Below the pieces are notes generated by a model. That model ran no database searches and was not told where the DNA came from. It saw only the letters and a program-made list of their open reading frames with translations. A stretch of 64,000 bases of DNA from Bufo bufo. Lineage: Eukaryota > Chordata > Amphibia > Anura > Bufonidae. How positions within the stretch are numbered: the stretch's first letter is position 1; each line of letters opens with the position of its first letter. A program made the position numbers and the translations under genes. Below, one piece after another: positions 11,606-23,199 of the stretch. The stretch covers positions 212,914,624 through 212,978,623 of the forward strand of contig NC_053389.1 in the NCBI RefSeq assembly GCF_905171765.1. The letters are read 5' to 3'.

Positions 11606-12495
11606 GGACCGTGATGGGCTTGAATGTGGCCCCGCCCTACGCAAATGCATTTATGTCATCGTTTGAGGAAATGTATGTATATAACGATTTACACTATCAG
11701 GGGAATGTTTTGCTATGGAAGAGATATATAGTTCATATGTTTTGCATGTGGGTGTGGCCACTCGAGTCCCTCGTGGCCTTCTTTGGATATCTAAATGATG
11801 TGTGTACTGAACTCAAATTTGCTATGACTTATGATCAAAAGAAAGTGAGTTTTTTGGGTACCTTGAATATTAAAGATGTAGATGGTTGCTTACATACAGA
11901 TCTATTTAGGAAGGATACTAATAGGAATAGTGTGCTACACTTCACAAGTGTACACCCCTTGTCCTTAAAAAAAGGCATCCCGAAATCTCAAATACAAACA
12001 GTGAAAATTGTATCTAACCAACAGACACAGGAACAGAGAATGGGAGAGATGTTAGAAAGATTTCAGTCTAGGGGTTTCAAATTCTAAGGGAACCTACAGT
12101 AGCCCCCATACAGACTAATAGTAGCAATGATCCATGTATTGCCTTTACACATAAATTTCATCCCTTTAATAAACGTTTTGATCATATTGTCCGTAGACAT
12201 TGGCCGCTGTTGGGTAAATCATACCCACAGATAACAGAATTTGATTTGCAATAAGCGTGGTACGAACTATCGTCACCAATTAGTCCATGCCGATATTGGC
12301 ACTATGAAAGTGACTCCTCGTCAGAGGATAATAGGTAGCCAGAAGAACGGTACTTACCCTTGTTTGCACTGTGTGCAGTGCTCGCATATAATTAAAGGAG
12401 AATATTTTTATCATCCACATACAAGTAAGGCCTTCAAAATTAAGGGCTTTTTTACCTGCGAGTCTACCAATGTGATATATTTAATTAAAATTTAA
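11606..12495 (+). pseudogene. Penelope-like reverse transcriptase and start of GIY-YIG, broken
   Basis: The frame opens on GTVMGLNVAPPYANAFMSSF, the reverse transcriptase block that precedes the catalytic motif. The catalytic region is damaged: LLWKRYIVHMF stands where Penelope proteins have YID[DV], so the Asp pair is lost. FLGTLNIKDVDGCLHTDLFR is the thumb-side block. After a stop near 12087, another frame gives IIGSQKNGTYPCLHCVQCSH and then STNVIYLIKI, the Cys-pair linker and first strand of the GIY-YIG nuclease. It ends at the hAT boundary. Not functional. Confidence 0.75.
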
Positions 12496-12609
12496 TTTTT
12501 TATTGTGGTAGGTAGCCCCCAAAATATTGGGACAAATAAAAAAATAAAACAAAGAATCATTGCACTTGATTTGAGTACAAGAATGTATGTTTGATGGTGG
12601 TATAAATGT

Positions 12610-15600
12610 CTATTCTGCACAAGCTACAGACAAGTCTTGTGGGATCCAAGCCTGGTTCATTTTAATGAACGTGAGCTTGTCCACGTTGGCTGTGGACAGG
12701 CGGCTGTGTCTGTCTGTAATGACGCCTCCTGCCGTGCTAAATACACGTTCAGAGAGTACACTGTCTGCAGGGCAGGCCAGCACCTCCAAGGCATAAAGGG
12801 CAAGCTCTGGCCATGTGGACAATTTGGAGACCCAGTAGTTGAATGGATCAGAACCATCAGTCAGTACATGTAGGCGTGTGCACAGGTATTGTTCCACCAT
12901 GTTGTTCAAATGCTGACTCCTGCTAACACGCTCCATATCAGCAGTTGGGGCTGGTTGTTGCGGCGAGATGACAAAGCTTTTCCACATGTCGGCCATGCTA
13001 ACCCTGCCTACTGAGGTGCTGGCGCTGACACAGCTGCGTTGGCGACCTCTTCCTCCTCCCCGCCTTCACCTTGTGCTTTCTCTTGTCCCCTGGCGTCAGT
13101 CGGGAATGCTCTTAGGAGCGCGTCTACCAGCGTGCACCTGTAGTCGCACATCTTCCGATCACACTCCAGTTAGGAAATTAAGGACGGCACATTGTCTTTG
13201 TAACGGGGATCCAGCAGGGTGGCCACCCAGTAGTCAGCACACGTTAAAATGTGGGCAACTCTGCTGTCGTTGCGCAGGCACTGCAGCATGTAGTCGCTCA
13301 TGTGTGCCAGGCTGCCCAGAGGTAAGGACAAGCTGTCCTCTGTGGGAGGCGTATCGTCTGCGTCCTCCGTATCCCCCCAGCCACGCACCAGTGATGAGCC
13401 CGAGCTGCGTTGGATACCATGCCGCTGTGAACATGCTTCATCTCCATCCTCCTCCTCCTCATCCTCCTTCTCCTCGTCCTCCAGTAGTGGGCCCTGGCTG
13501 GCCAAATTTGTACCTGGCCTCTGCTGTTGCAAAAATCCTCTTTCTGAGCCACTTCTAAAAGACTGGCCTGAAAGTGTTAGAGATTACCCCTCTTCCTCCT
13601 CCTCGTCCTGGGCCACATCCTCTTCCATCATCACCCTAAGTGTTTTCTCAAGGAGACATAAAAGTGGTATTGTAACGCTGAAAATGGTGACATCGCCACT
13701 GGCCATGTTGGTGGAGTACTCGAAACAGCGCAACAGAGCACACAGGTCTCGCATGGAGGCCCAGTCATTGGTGAAGTGGTGCTGTTCCGCAGTGCGACTC
13801 ACCCGTGCGTGCTGCAGCTAAAACTCCACTATGGCCTGCAGCTGCTCGCACAGTCTCTCCAGCATGTGCAAGGTGGAGTTCCACCTGGTGGGCACGTCGC
13901 ATATGAGGCGGTGAGCGGGAAGGCCAAAGTTACGCTGTAGAGCAGACAGCCGAGGGGCGGCAGGATGAGAACGCCGGAAGCGCGCACAGACGGCCAGCAC
14001 TTTATGCAGCAGCTCTGACATGTCGGGGTAGTTGTGATGTAGGGATGTGCGTCAAGCCGGCTAGTCCCAGAGCTGCAACGAGATTTCGCCCACTGGCAGC
14101 AACCACTCGTCGGTCTGTTGTTCTATACCCCGCCACAACTCCTGAGCGGTGTGGGGCTTGTCCCCAAACACATTAGTTTCAGAATGGCCTACTGACGTTT
14201 ACCCCTGGCAGTGCTGAAGTTGGTGGTGAAAGTCTGTCGCTGACTGGATGAGGAGGTGGTAGAAGAGGAGGAGGAAGCTGAGTAGGAAGAGGAGGCAACA
14301 GGAGGCAAAGAATGATGCCCTGCGATCCTTGGCGGCGGAAGGATGTGCGCCAAACAGCTCTCCGCCTGGGGCCCAGCCGCCACTACATTTACCCAGTGTG
14401 CAGTTAGGGAGATATAGTGTCCCTGGCCGTGCTTACTGGTCCACTTATCTGTGGTTAGGTGGACCTTGCCACAGATGGCGTTGCACAGTGCACACTTGAT
14501 TTTATCCGATACTTGGTTGTACAGGGAGGGCACGGCTCTCCTGGAGAAGTAGTGGCGGCTGGGAACGACGTACTGTGGGACAGAAAGTGACATGAGCTGT
14601 TTGAAGCTGTCCGTCTCCACCAGCCTGAATGACAGCATTTCAAAGGCCAGCAGTTTAGAAATGCTGGCCTTCAGGGCCAGGGATCGAGGGTGGCTAGGTG
14701 GGAATTTACGCTTTCTCTCAAAGGTTTGTGAGATGGAGAGCTGAAAGCTTTCGTGTGACATGGTGGAGATGCTTGGTGACGGAGGTGGTGTTGTTGGTGG
14801 CATATCCTCTGTTTGCTGGGCGGCAGGTGCCAACGTTCCTCCAGAGGTGGAGGAAGAGGCCGAGGCAGCTGCAGAAGAGGGAGCAGGAGGGGCATGAGCC
14901 CTTTCTTGGTTTTGAAGGTGCTTAATCCACTGCAGCCCGTGTCTCGCATGTAGATGCCTGGTCATGCAGGTTGTGCTAAGGTTCAGAACGTTAATGCCTC
15001 GCTTCAGGCTCTGATGGCACAGCGTGCAAATCACTTGGGTCTTGTCGTCAGCATATTGTGTGTAGAAGTGCCATGCCAGGGAACTCCTTGAATCTGCCTT
15101 TGGTGTGCTCGGTCGCTGTTGACGGTGGCCAGTAGCAGGCGAACTGTTTTGGCGACGGCTGTTTTGCTTTTGCACCCTGCTCCAGCTTTTGCTACGCTGT
15201 TGGCTCAGTCTCACCACTACCTCTTCCTCCGAACTCTGAAAGTCAGTGGCACGACCTTCATTCCATGTGGGGTCTAGGACCTCATCGTCCCCTGCATTGT
15301 CTTCCACCCAGTCTTCCTCCCTGACCTCCTTTTCGGTCTGCACACTGCAGAAAGATGTAGCAGTTGGCACCTGTGTTTCGTCATCATCAGAGACGTGCTG
15401 AGGTGGTATTCCCATGTCATCATCAGAAAACATAAGTGGTTGTGCATCAGTGCATTATATGTCTTCCACCCCTGGGGAAGGGCTAGGTGGATGCCCTTGG
15501 GAAACCCTGCCAGCAGAGTCTTCAAACAGCATAAGAGACTGCTGCATGACTTAAAGCTCAGACAGGTTTCCTGATATGCACGGGGTTGATGTGACAGACT

Positions 15601-15919
15601 GATGGGCATGGGTTTCAGGCGCCACCTATGCACTTTCTGCAGAAGACTGGGTGGGAGATAATGTGAACGTGCTGGATCCACTGTCGGCCACCCAATTGAC
15701 TAGCGCCTGTACTTGCTCAGGCCTTACCATCCTTAGAACGGCATTAGGCCTGACCAAATTTCGCTGTAGATCTTGAAGGCTACTGGGACCTGAGGTAGTA
15801 GGTTCAGTAGGACGTGTAGCTGAGGCAGAACGGCCACGTCCTCTCCCTACACCAGAGGCTCCACCAACACCACCACCACCACGACCATGACTGCGTCCCT
15901 TTTTAGATGTTTGCCTCAT
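12610..15919 (-). pseudogene. hAT (Ac-like) transposase with BED zinc finger, frameshifted
   Basis: Starts at 15919 with MRQTSKKGRSHGRGGGGVGG, a Gly/Arg-rich head. The longest frame, 14189-15433 (414 codons), holds the acidic linker and a BED-type zinc finger (SSLAWHFYTQYADD, ICTLCH, then RHLHARH). After a Ser/Pro-rich spacer it enters the RNase-H-like core at KVHLTTDKWTSKHGQGHYIS, with the first catalytic Asp in TTDKW. Further frames give CDVPTRWNSTLHMLERL (13818-14021) and the C-terminal dimerisation domain (12610-12996: LACPADSVLSERVFSTAGG). At least four frame breaks and a stop near 14189 separate these. The protein would cut and rejoin DNA in the nucleus; this copy cannot be made intact. 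Confidence 0.85.
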
Positions 15920-16029
15920 AGTTAGCGTTCACAAAGCAAAGTACAAAGTGGTTAAGTATGTTAAAAATAATTAACCGCCAATATAAACCCTGATGTGGGG
16001 TATTGCACTCTATTTATTTATTTTTTTAC

Positions 16030-16900
16030 TCTATATGACAGCGGTATTTGTGGCCTAAATGTGACAGTCACCTATGCAAGTGTAATCCCAGATGTGCAGT
16101 ATCAGAGGGATTTTTCACCACAGTATCCTAAAAGCCTTATTTGTGGTCTAAATGTGACAGTCACCTATGCACGTGCAATCACAGATGTGCAGTATATCAT
16201 AGGCTTTTTTCACCCCAGTTTGCCAAAGCCATATTTATGGCCTAAATATGACAGTCACTTATGCACGTGTAATCCCAGATGTGCAATATGTTAGAGGCTT
16301 TTTTCACCCCAGTAACCAAAAAGCTGTATTTATGGGCTAAATGTGACAGTCACTTATGCACGTGTAATCCCAGATGTGTAGTATATGAGAGGCATTTTTC
16401 ACCCCAGTATGCCAAAACCGTATTTATGGCCTAAATGTGACAGTCACTTATGCTTGTCTAATCCCAGATGTGCAGTATATTAGAGTTTTTTTTCACCCTA
16501 ACCAAAAAGCTTTATTTCTGTCCTAAATGTGACAGTCACTTATGCACGTGTATCCCCAGATATGCAGTATATTAGAGGGTTTTTTCACCCTAACCAAAAA
16601 TCTGTATTTCTGTCCTAAATGTGACAGTCACTTATGCACGTGTAATCCCAGATGTGCAGTATATCAGAGGCTTTTTTCACCCCAGTATGCCAAAGCCATA
16701 TTTATGGCCTAAATGTGACAGTGACTTATGCACGTGTAATCCCAGATGTGCAGTATATGAGAGGCTTTTTTCACCCCAGTAACCAAAATGCCGTATTTAT
16801 GGCCTAAATGTGGCAGTCACTTATGCTTGTCTAATCCCAGATGTGCAGTATATCAGAGTCTTTTTTCACCCCAGTATGCCAAAGCTGTATTTCTGGACTT
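16030..16900 (-). repeat. Tandem array, about 92-bp unit, nine copies
   Basis: Copies of CCTAAATGTGACAGTCAC occur near 16055, 16147, 16240, 16338, 16431, 16522, 16614, 16707 and 16803, giving a 92-93 bp period. Each unit also has GTAATCCCAGATGTGCAGTA and a CTTTTTTCACCCCAGTA stretch. The array lies between the transposase start and the 5' end of the hAT element, so it is a subterminal or leader array of that element and not a genomic satellite. Units differ by scattered substitutions. Confidence 0.8.
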
Positions 16901-17288
16901 GCAGATAGCCTGTGCTGGTGCACTGTCGTTGCATAAACTGAAGAAAAAAAAAGTTTGTTTTCAGCAGTAGTTGGCTCAGGGCAGGCTGAGTACAAAAAAC
17001 AGTTTTTGATAAGATTTCTCCCTGATCTCTCCCTCACAGCAGCTGCAGCCTCTCCCTAGACTAATCCGAGCAGAGTGACGGGCGGCGCTACATGACTCCA
17101 GCTTAAATAGAGGCTGGGTCACATGCTGCAGTTGGCCAATCACAGCCATGTCAATAGTAGGCCATAAAAATCGCCGAACACTGAACCTGAACCCGAAATT
17201 TTTACGCAAATGTTCGCGTTCGGGTGCCAAAAACCCTAAAGTTCGGTACGAACCCGAACTTTACAGTTCGGGTTCGCTCAACTCCAGT

Positions 17289-17398
17289 GGTGATATTAAA
17301 AGTCAACTATTGCGTAGAGAAGCTTATTGGATTCACACTCTGGGCACATTACATCCCAGAGGACTTAATAGGGAATATGTAGTTATCCATCTAGTATA
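17289..17398 (+). pseudogene. Penelope-like element, last codons of the GIY-YIG protein
   Basis: The translation GDIKSQLLRREAYWIHTLGT followed by LHPRGLNREY and a stop at 17396-17398 is the typical C-terminus of Penelope proteins. The 59530-63310 copy ends the same way, with RLREAFWIFKLDNRYPNGLN. It belongs with 11606-12495, on the other side of the nested hAT element. The same stretch occurs inverted at 11512-11605. Confidence 0.75.
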
Positions 17399-17645
17399 AG
17401 GTAGTGTTGCCATATTCACTGCTGAGTTATTCATTTTGACTATTTCTTTTACAGACAGCAAATCCACGATGATTCACTGCAAGTTAGCGGTACCTACATT
17501 TATGTTTGTATTCTGTCATGTGTATTTTGATTATGTTTTGTTATGTCCTAATTATTTGTCTTTTAAGATTGATTGACGTTTCCCAGACTACCGCCCATTT
17601 TGGGCATCTGATGTCATCACACATAAGAGAGGAACTGTGATTTAA

Positions 17646-17935
17646 GGTTGTAAATTAATTTAGCTGACTACCGGCATCTGCACAATAAAAAGCCGCAAAC
17701 TGCAGGTCTGAATTGACCTGCGGTTTGCGGCGATCGCCGACATGGGGGGGTCACGGGACCCCCCCGCGCATTTAGCCGTGGTGCCTGCTCAATGATTTGA
17801 GCAGGCACGATGTTCCGATCACCTCCCGCCAGGCAGTGGTGATCGGAACAACACATGACGTACCGGTACGTCATGGGTCCTTAAGGACTCGGGAAACATG
17901 CCATACCGGTACGTCATGCGTCCCTAAGGGGTTAA
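17646..17935. repeat. Hairpin-rich repeat (MITE-like)
   Basis: Several nested hairpins follow one another: CCGCAAACTGCAGGTC with GACCTGCGGTTTGCGG, GTGCCTGCTCAA with TTGAGCAGGCAC, GTTCCGATCACC with GGTGATCGGAAC, and ATGACGTACCGGTACGTCAT as an exact palindrome, seen again near 17900 as ACCGGTACGTCAT. It ends in GGGGTTAA. Probably a non-autonomous DNA element; the boundaries are uncertain. Confidence 0.45.
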
Positions 17936-18390
17936 GGGGTTTGATATACCAGCTTCCAGCAAATACTCATTATTGGGTTCTATATACCTGTTTCCACAAA
18001 ATACTGATAGAGGGTATTGATATACCGGCTTCCACTAAATATTGATTAAGGCCTGCGATACACCGGCTTCCACCAAATATTGTTTAAGGAGTTTGATTTC
18101 CCAGATTCCAGCAAATACTCATTATTTGGTTCTATATACCTGTTTCCACTAAATACTGATACAGGGAATTAATATACCGGCTTCCCTCAAATATTGATTG
18201 AGGCCTGCGATACACCGACTTTCACCAAATATTGATAAAGTAGTTTGATTTATCGGCTTTCAGCAAATACTCGTTATTGGGTTCTAAATACCTGTATCCA
18301 CAAAATACTGATAGAGGGGATTGATATACTGGCTTCCACAAAATATTGATTGAGGCCTGCAATATACCTGCTTCCACAAATACTGCTCTT
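17936..18390 (+). repeat. 5' subterminal tandem array of hAT family 2, about 151-bp period
   Basis: The phrase TTCCAGCAAATACTC(AG)TTATT recurs near 17955, 18107 and 18258, a period of about 151 bp. Each 151-bp unit is built from four related 36-40 bp subunits of the form GATATACCGGCTTCCACTAA ATATTGATT. The inverted counterpart is at 30995-31695 in copy B, which has five units. Confidence 0.75.
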
Positions 18391-18423
18391 CTATAGGGAC
18401 TTTGTCACAGCGTCAATTTGAAA

Positions 18424-21400
18424 ATGACAGGCAGAGGAAGAGGCAGGTCATTCCGCAGGGGTGGTAGGGGTCGGGAAGGTGCACAAGGCCAGAGACTAAG
18501 TGGGAAGTTGGAGAAGGTGCATGCGATTATGTCAAAAGACGCACAAGAGTTGGTTGAGTGGCTCACTTAGCCTTCCGCTTCTGCACCCTCTTCATCCTCT
18601 GTATCAGCACCCCCCTCACTCTCTGCTGTGTGCACCCCCAAAAACACAACCACCACCAAAGCTCCTCCACTCGAGTCAGAGGAATTATTCTCCCATCCAT
18701 TCCCAGACCTTACCAATGCACAGGTATTCTTGGCATCAGATGAGGAAAAGGAGGTAGCAACGGCCGCCACCCAGAGGTCTGACGACAGTACCCAGAACAG
18801 CCCAGAGAGGGTGGTCCTCACTGTAGCTGCCTACTCAGAGATCTCTAATGTCAATGGTGGTGAAGGTGACGATGATGACGTGTCGATTGTTGTCTCTTGG
18901 GTACCAACAAGAGAGGAAGAGGAGAGGAGTTCAGAGGGAGTGAAGGAGCAACAGATAGGGAGGAGAAGGAGGAGAATCAGGCAGAACTCGCAGTGCACAG
19001 GAGGCAAAAAGCAGACTGCAAATGTATCTGGAGAGAGCCATCCACCATGCAAGGTCACATCTGGCGCTCCCAGGACGCGGGAACATGGCTACGCAGTGTG
19101 GGCTTTTTTAACGTGTCAGCTGCTGACAATAGTGCTGCCAAATGCAGCCTGTGCTGTCAACGCATAAATCGCGGTAAGCCTAACACTCACCTAGGGATGA
19201 CCGCCTTAATAATGCAACTGGCCTCCCATCACCGAGCCCAGTGGGAGCAACACTGTCAGAACCCACAAAACCACACTCCCGGCGCTCCACATCCTGCCTC
19301 TTCTCCTCTCTCCTCCCATTTGTCCTCCACTCCACCTTCCACCGTGCCGTCATCGCATTCATCTGGCGAAAGGCAGGCTTCCGTGGCCCAAACGTTCGAA
19401 CGTATAAAGTTGATGATGCCGGATAAACCTCTTGCCCAACGGTTAACCGATGGCTTGTCGGAACTGCTAGCCCGCCAACTACTGCCATATAAACTGGTGG
19501 ACTCGTAGGTCTTTAGAAAATTTGTGGGCATTGGCACACCGCAATGGAAGAGCCCTGGAAGGAAATATTTCTCCCAGAAGGGCATCCCAGAGCTATATGG
19601 CCTTGTTCAGCGGCAAGTAAATGTATCTCTGGCACACAGTGTTGGTGCCAATATACATCTGACCACAGACACGTGGTCTAGCAAACACAGGCAGGCAAGG
19701 TACATAACTTTTACTGCCCACTGGGTGAACCTTCTGACGGCTGTCAAGCATGCAACTCGTGGCACCCATGTGGATTTGGTGTTACCACCAAGGATTGCAT
19801 GCAGGCCTGTCTCTTCTTCTCCTCCTCCTACTCCATCCTCCGTCTCCTCCTCGGCTGACTCCTCCTTTTCCACTGCTACCGCCTCTTCCACTGCACCCCC
19901 CCAGCTCCCCAGAACCTATTTGACGTGCCAGGTGAGAAGTTGCCATGCTGTGTTGCGGCTGTTGTGCCTGGAAGCTAAGAGCCACACCAGTCCTGCACTC
20001 CTTTCAACTCTGCGGTCGCAGGCCGATCAGTGGCTAACTTCGCTCAATTTGGTAAAGTGGTGTGCGACAACAGTGCTAATCTGCTGAGCGCACTGAAACA
20101 GTGCAAAATGACACACGTGCATGGCACACGTCCTGAATTTAATCGTGCAGCGATTTGTTGCCAAATACCCCGGGACATCTTGCGGCAGGCCAAGTAAAAC
20201 CTGGGCATTTTAGAAGATCTTACACGGCCATGCCTTGCCTTGCTGACGTTCAGCGGTGACAACACTTGCCCGTCAGACGTCCCGACGTGCTGGAACTCCA
20301 ACTTGTATATGCTTGATAGGCATCTCCAGCAGAAACGTGCCGTTAATGACTACCTGTACCAACTCGGCAGGACAGGTTCTGGGGAGCATTTTTTTTTTTT
20401 ACCACGCCAGTGGTGACATCTGCAGCCATTTGATGAGATAACCAAACTGGTCAGTCGAAGCCAGGGTGCCATCAGTGACATTGTACCTTATGCTTTCTTT
20501 CTGGATCGTGCATTGCGTCGTGTCATTGATCAAGCCGTCGAGGAGCAGGAGCAGAAAAATGAGGAAGTCGCAATGCTAAAATGAATTCCCAGGGGGGCTA
20601 CTGCATCTGAGACAAGTCAGCAGGAGTCTGAAGAGGAGTCAGAGGAGGATGTTGCCTGGAGAAAGGAGGAGGAGGATCAAGAAGAGCAGGCTTTCCACTT
20701 TTCGGGGATCCCTGGTGTTGTCCGTGTATGGGGGGAGGAGACCAAGGACGACATTCTCCTGACCGTTAAGCATGAGCCAGTTGGCTCCACCGCTTCCAAT
20801 ATAGTGCAAATTGGGGCCTTCATGCGCCAGTGTTTGAAGAGGGACCCCCGTATAAAAAGCATAAAGGGCAAGGACCAGAACTGGGTGACAACGTACTTAG
20901 ACCCTCGGTACAAACACAAAATGGTGGACATGTTACCAGCATCACAGAGGGCTGTCAGAATGCAGCATTTCCAGGACTTGTTTCGAGAGATGCTGCATTT
21001 TGCTGTTGCAGGCGCTGGCAGGAATTTCCACCCACAGAGTGTAATGACCGGCGTCACGCAAAGGGAGAGAAATGGAAAGGCCCTGTCCAAGGGAGAGGGA
21101 AATGTGGTGACCCCTGACTCACCTTGCGGCTGGCGCCTGACTGCCCTGACGTCCCTAGACAGGTTCCTCACCCGTACGCCGATCACGTACCTAAACCCTG
21201 GCTTTCCCTAAGATGAGCCCTGTGTAATGAACAGGGCGGTGGGATCACTAGTCTGCACCACTGACACTAAGAGGAAAACACCAAGGAGAGGACAGACAAT
21301 ACAGACAAACATATAATCCCAGGTGGGCGACAACAGCAGACCACCAAGGCCCAACAGGGATCTGGAGGGTAACACTCTGGAACAACAACCAGGGATCTCA

Positions 21401-22139
21401 GCTACTCAGCTCCAGTGGGTCAGTATAGAAGTCCAGGCAGGAAGCTCTATATCTGGCAACCAGAGAAAAGGGAGATGGGAATATAAGGAGGTTAAGATTG
21501 CTGGACAAGAAACAGCTGAAAAGGAGAAGCTACGGATCCCTGAGTGAGCCAAAAAGTATTGCAAGGCAAACCCATAAAGCTACCATTACGAAACAGCACT
21601 GTCTTTGTACAATGAACGCGCAGCCACCCGCTGCGACTTCCTGACCCCGGGTATAACGAAGTCAGACGTGGCTCTTGACACCCTCGTGACACAGAAAAAC
21701 AGTTGCGAGTACCAATCCTACCGCGCATGAAAGAAGAGGGCGGTTTGAAGAAGTGTTGCTCACTTTGGATATGAGATCATTCTTGCAGACAACCCATCGA
21801 CAGCCGCCCTTCGGATCCAGTCTCAGGGAACGCCTAGACCGACAGGTGTCCGACTACAACGGGTTAACGGCCGATGTAGACGCTCTGAAAAGTGAGGAAC
21901 CCCTGGACTACTTGGTGTGCAGGCTTGACCTGTGGCCAGAGCTGGCACATTTTGCCATGGAACTCTTGGCTTGCCCCTCGTCGAGTGTCCTGTCTGAAAG
22001 GACCTTCAGCGTAGCAGGGGGGATCGCGACCCATAAGCGCACTCGCCTAGCTAACTACAGTGTGGACTACCTCACATTTCTAAAAATGAATGAGGCATGG
22101 ATCTCGGAGGAAATCAACACCTGTGACGACCATGTGTAA
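18424..22139 (+). pseudogene. hAT (Ac-like) transposase with BED zinc finger, broken, LTR-interrupted
   Basis: ATG at 18424 opens MTGRGRGRSFRRGGRGREGA, with a stop at 18568. Reading resumes as an acidic linker (about 18628-18960). A BED finger then follows in the next frame (18897-19508): TWLRSVGFFNVSA, CSLCCQRI, ASHHRAQW. A TAG at 19507 interrupts before the core NIHLTTDTWSSKHRQARYIT (19524-20087). After several frameshifts come YLDPRYKHKMVDMLPASQRA (20804 on) and the dimerisation domain, LLACPSSSVLSERTFSVAGG, ending at 22139. The solo LTR at 21040-21691 splits the last two parts. The transposase would bind element ends and excise them. Confidence 0.85.
21040..21691 (-). mobile_element. Solo LTR (Gypsy-type) inside hAT copy A
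   Basis: The insert runs from TGTAATGACCGGCGTCACG to CACCCTCGTGACA. It is flanked by CAGAG (21035-21039) and CAGAA (21692-21696), a 5-bp duplication with one change. Comparison with the uninterrupted hAT copy B near 27436 confirms that the hAT sequence resumes across it. TG...CA ends plus 5 bp fit an LTR. The minus-strand reading contains TTAGGTACGTG, also found in the Gypsy 5' LTR at about 36783. Similar to 1-453. Confidence 0.7.
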
Positions 22140-22419
22140 TTTTATTTCCTCATGCCAGCCCACACATATCCGCCACCACACAGAACAAATAATGGTCCCT
22201 GTCTTATGTAAATAGAGCGGCATAAAAGGCCTTTTCTGTCCGGTGAATGCCTAATTTTTGGTGCGACGGAGGAATTAAACACCTTTGCGACCACTTGTTG
22301 TCAAATTTCAACTATTATCATTTGGGGTTTTCTCAAGAGGGGGGATTTCTTTAGCCATTTTTTTATCCAATTTAATATTTTTAGTTTTTTTAACCATATG
22401 TATTTGACATTTATTTGTA

Positions 22420-22770
22420 CTGTCCTGCATTAAAATTAATATCCAATGACTGTCTAATATACCTCCAGCCACATAATTACTTGATCTTTTCTGTCCAGTG
22501 AATGAATAATTTTGGGCCTGTAGTCCACTGGCCTGCAGTAAAATTGATATCCATCGACCGTCTAATATACCCCCTGCCACATAATCAATTGATCTTTTAT
22601 GTACGTTGAATGCATAATTTTTGGGGCCTGTAATCTAACTGGCCAACGGTAAAATTGTTATACGGTGACCACCTAAAGTACCTCCAGCCACATTATCAAT
22701 TGTTCTTTTCTGTACGGTGAATGAATAATTTTTGGGGCCTATAGTCTACTGGGTCCATTGGGGCCTATAG
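22420..22770 (+). repeat. 3' subterminal tandem array of hAT family 2, about 111-bp period
   Basis: TAATATACCTCCAGCCACAT-type phrases recur near 22456, 22567 and 22676 (period about 111 bp). Each is followed by TGATCTTTTCTGTCCAGTGA and TTTTTGGGGCCTGTAGTCTA. The inverted counterpart in copy B is 26180-26760 with five units. It lies just beyond the transposase stop codon. Confidence 0.75.
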
Positions 22771-22779
22771 TCCTCTTCC

Positions 22780-23192
22780 GTTCCGTTATTCCGCAAAACA
22801 TATCCGTATGGTTTCCATATTTGATCCGTTTTTTGCGGATCATATACAGAAACAGTAACTTATTAATCACAAAATACATGAGCAATATGGGCTAGGCATA
22901 ATATTTCTACAGTATGGATCCGCAAAATGCGGATGAAATATGGATGTGTTCTGTGTGTGTTCCGTATTTTTGGAGGACCCATTGACTTGAATGGGGCCTC
23001 GGACCGTGATTTGTGGACAATAATAGGAAATGCACTACTTTGTAGTGGAACGGCCATGCAGGCAAGCGGAAACAGAACTGAGTAACTTCTGTATTTTCTA
23101 CAGCCCCATTGAAGTAAATGGTTCTACATACGGTCCGCAAAAAAAAGATGGAACGGAAGCGGAGAGAAAATACGTTTGTATGCATGAGCCCT
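22780..23192. repeat. Degraded palindromic MITE
   Basis: Paired phrases such as TTCCGTTCCGTTATTCCGC and, near 23130, GTCCGCAAAAAAAAGATGGA lie inverted about ATGGGGCCTCGG (22991). The right end reads GTATGCATGAGCCC, close to the end of the MITE at 24820-25155 (GTGTGCATGAGGCC). The left terminus is not preserved well enough to give a target duplication. Confidence 0.45.
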
Positions 23193-23199
23193 TCCTGTA

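Larger units (their letters stand above)
12496..17290 (-). mobile_element. hAT element, family 1 (copy C), nested in a Penelope element
   Basis: About 4.8 kb on the minus strand. The 5' end (right side) finishes in the nested palindrome CCCGAACTTTACAGTTCGGG and TTCGCTCAAC near 17253-17283. The hAT element ending near 56012 carries the same end. Inside lie a 92-bp tandem array (16030-16900) and a transposase coding region (12610-15919). The left end is only approximate, since I could not identify a terminal repeat or 8-bp duplication there. It sits within the GIY-YIG codons of a Penelope element, so it is the younger of the two. Confidence 0.7.
11269..17645 (+). mobile_element. Penelope-like retroelement with inverted 3' end at its 5' side, split by a hAT element
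   Basis: The plus-strand body (11606-12495, then 17289-17645 after the nested hAT) is a 5'-truncated Penelope element. The last 340 bp, 17307-17645, comprising the final codons and 3' UTR, is present inverted at 11269-11605 with high identity. It joins directly to the reverse transcriptase fragment at about 11606. Inverted partial copies at the 5' side are a known habit of Penelope-like elements. The GIY-YIG domain is interrupted at about 12495 by the hAT element, and some codons are missing across the gap. Confidence 0.75.
17936..22770 (+). mobile_element. hAT element, family 2 (copy A)
   Basis: The order is: 5' tandem array (17936-18390), transposase (18424-22139) interrupted by a solo LTR (21040-21691), then a 3' tandem array (22420-22770). 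The same order is seen on the minus strand at 25945-32200, so the arrays travel with the element. I could not fix exact termini. The coding region has several stops and frameshifts, so it is non-autonomous now. Confidence 0.7.

Noticed and set aside
13170..13821. Asp/Glu-rich and Ser-rich frames on both strands across the hAT element
   Set aside because: They are antisense or out-of-frame readings of the CTCCTC repeats in the transposase linker.
16030..16900. Evenly spaced 92-bp repeats, considered as a CRISPR array
   Set aside because: There is no alternation of constant repeat and unique spacer. The whole unit is repeated and diverges gradually, and the context is eukaryotic and transposon-borne.
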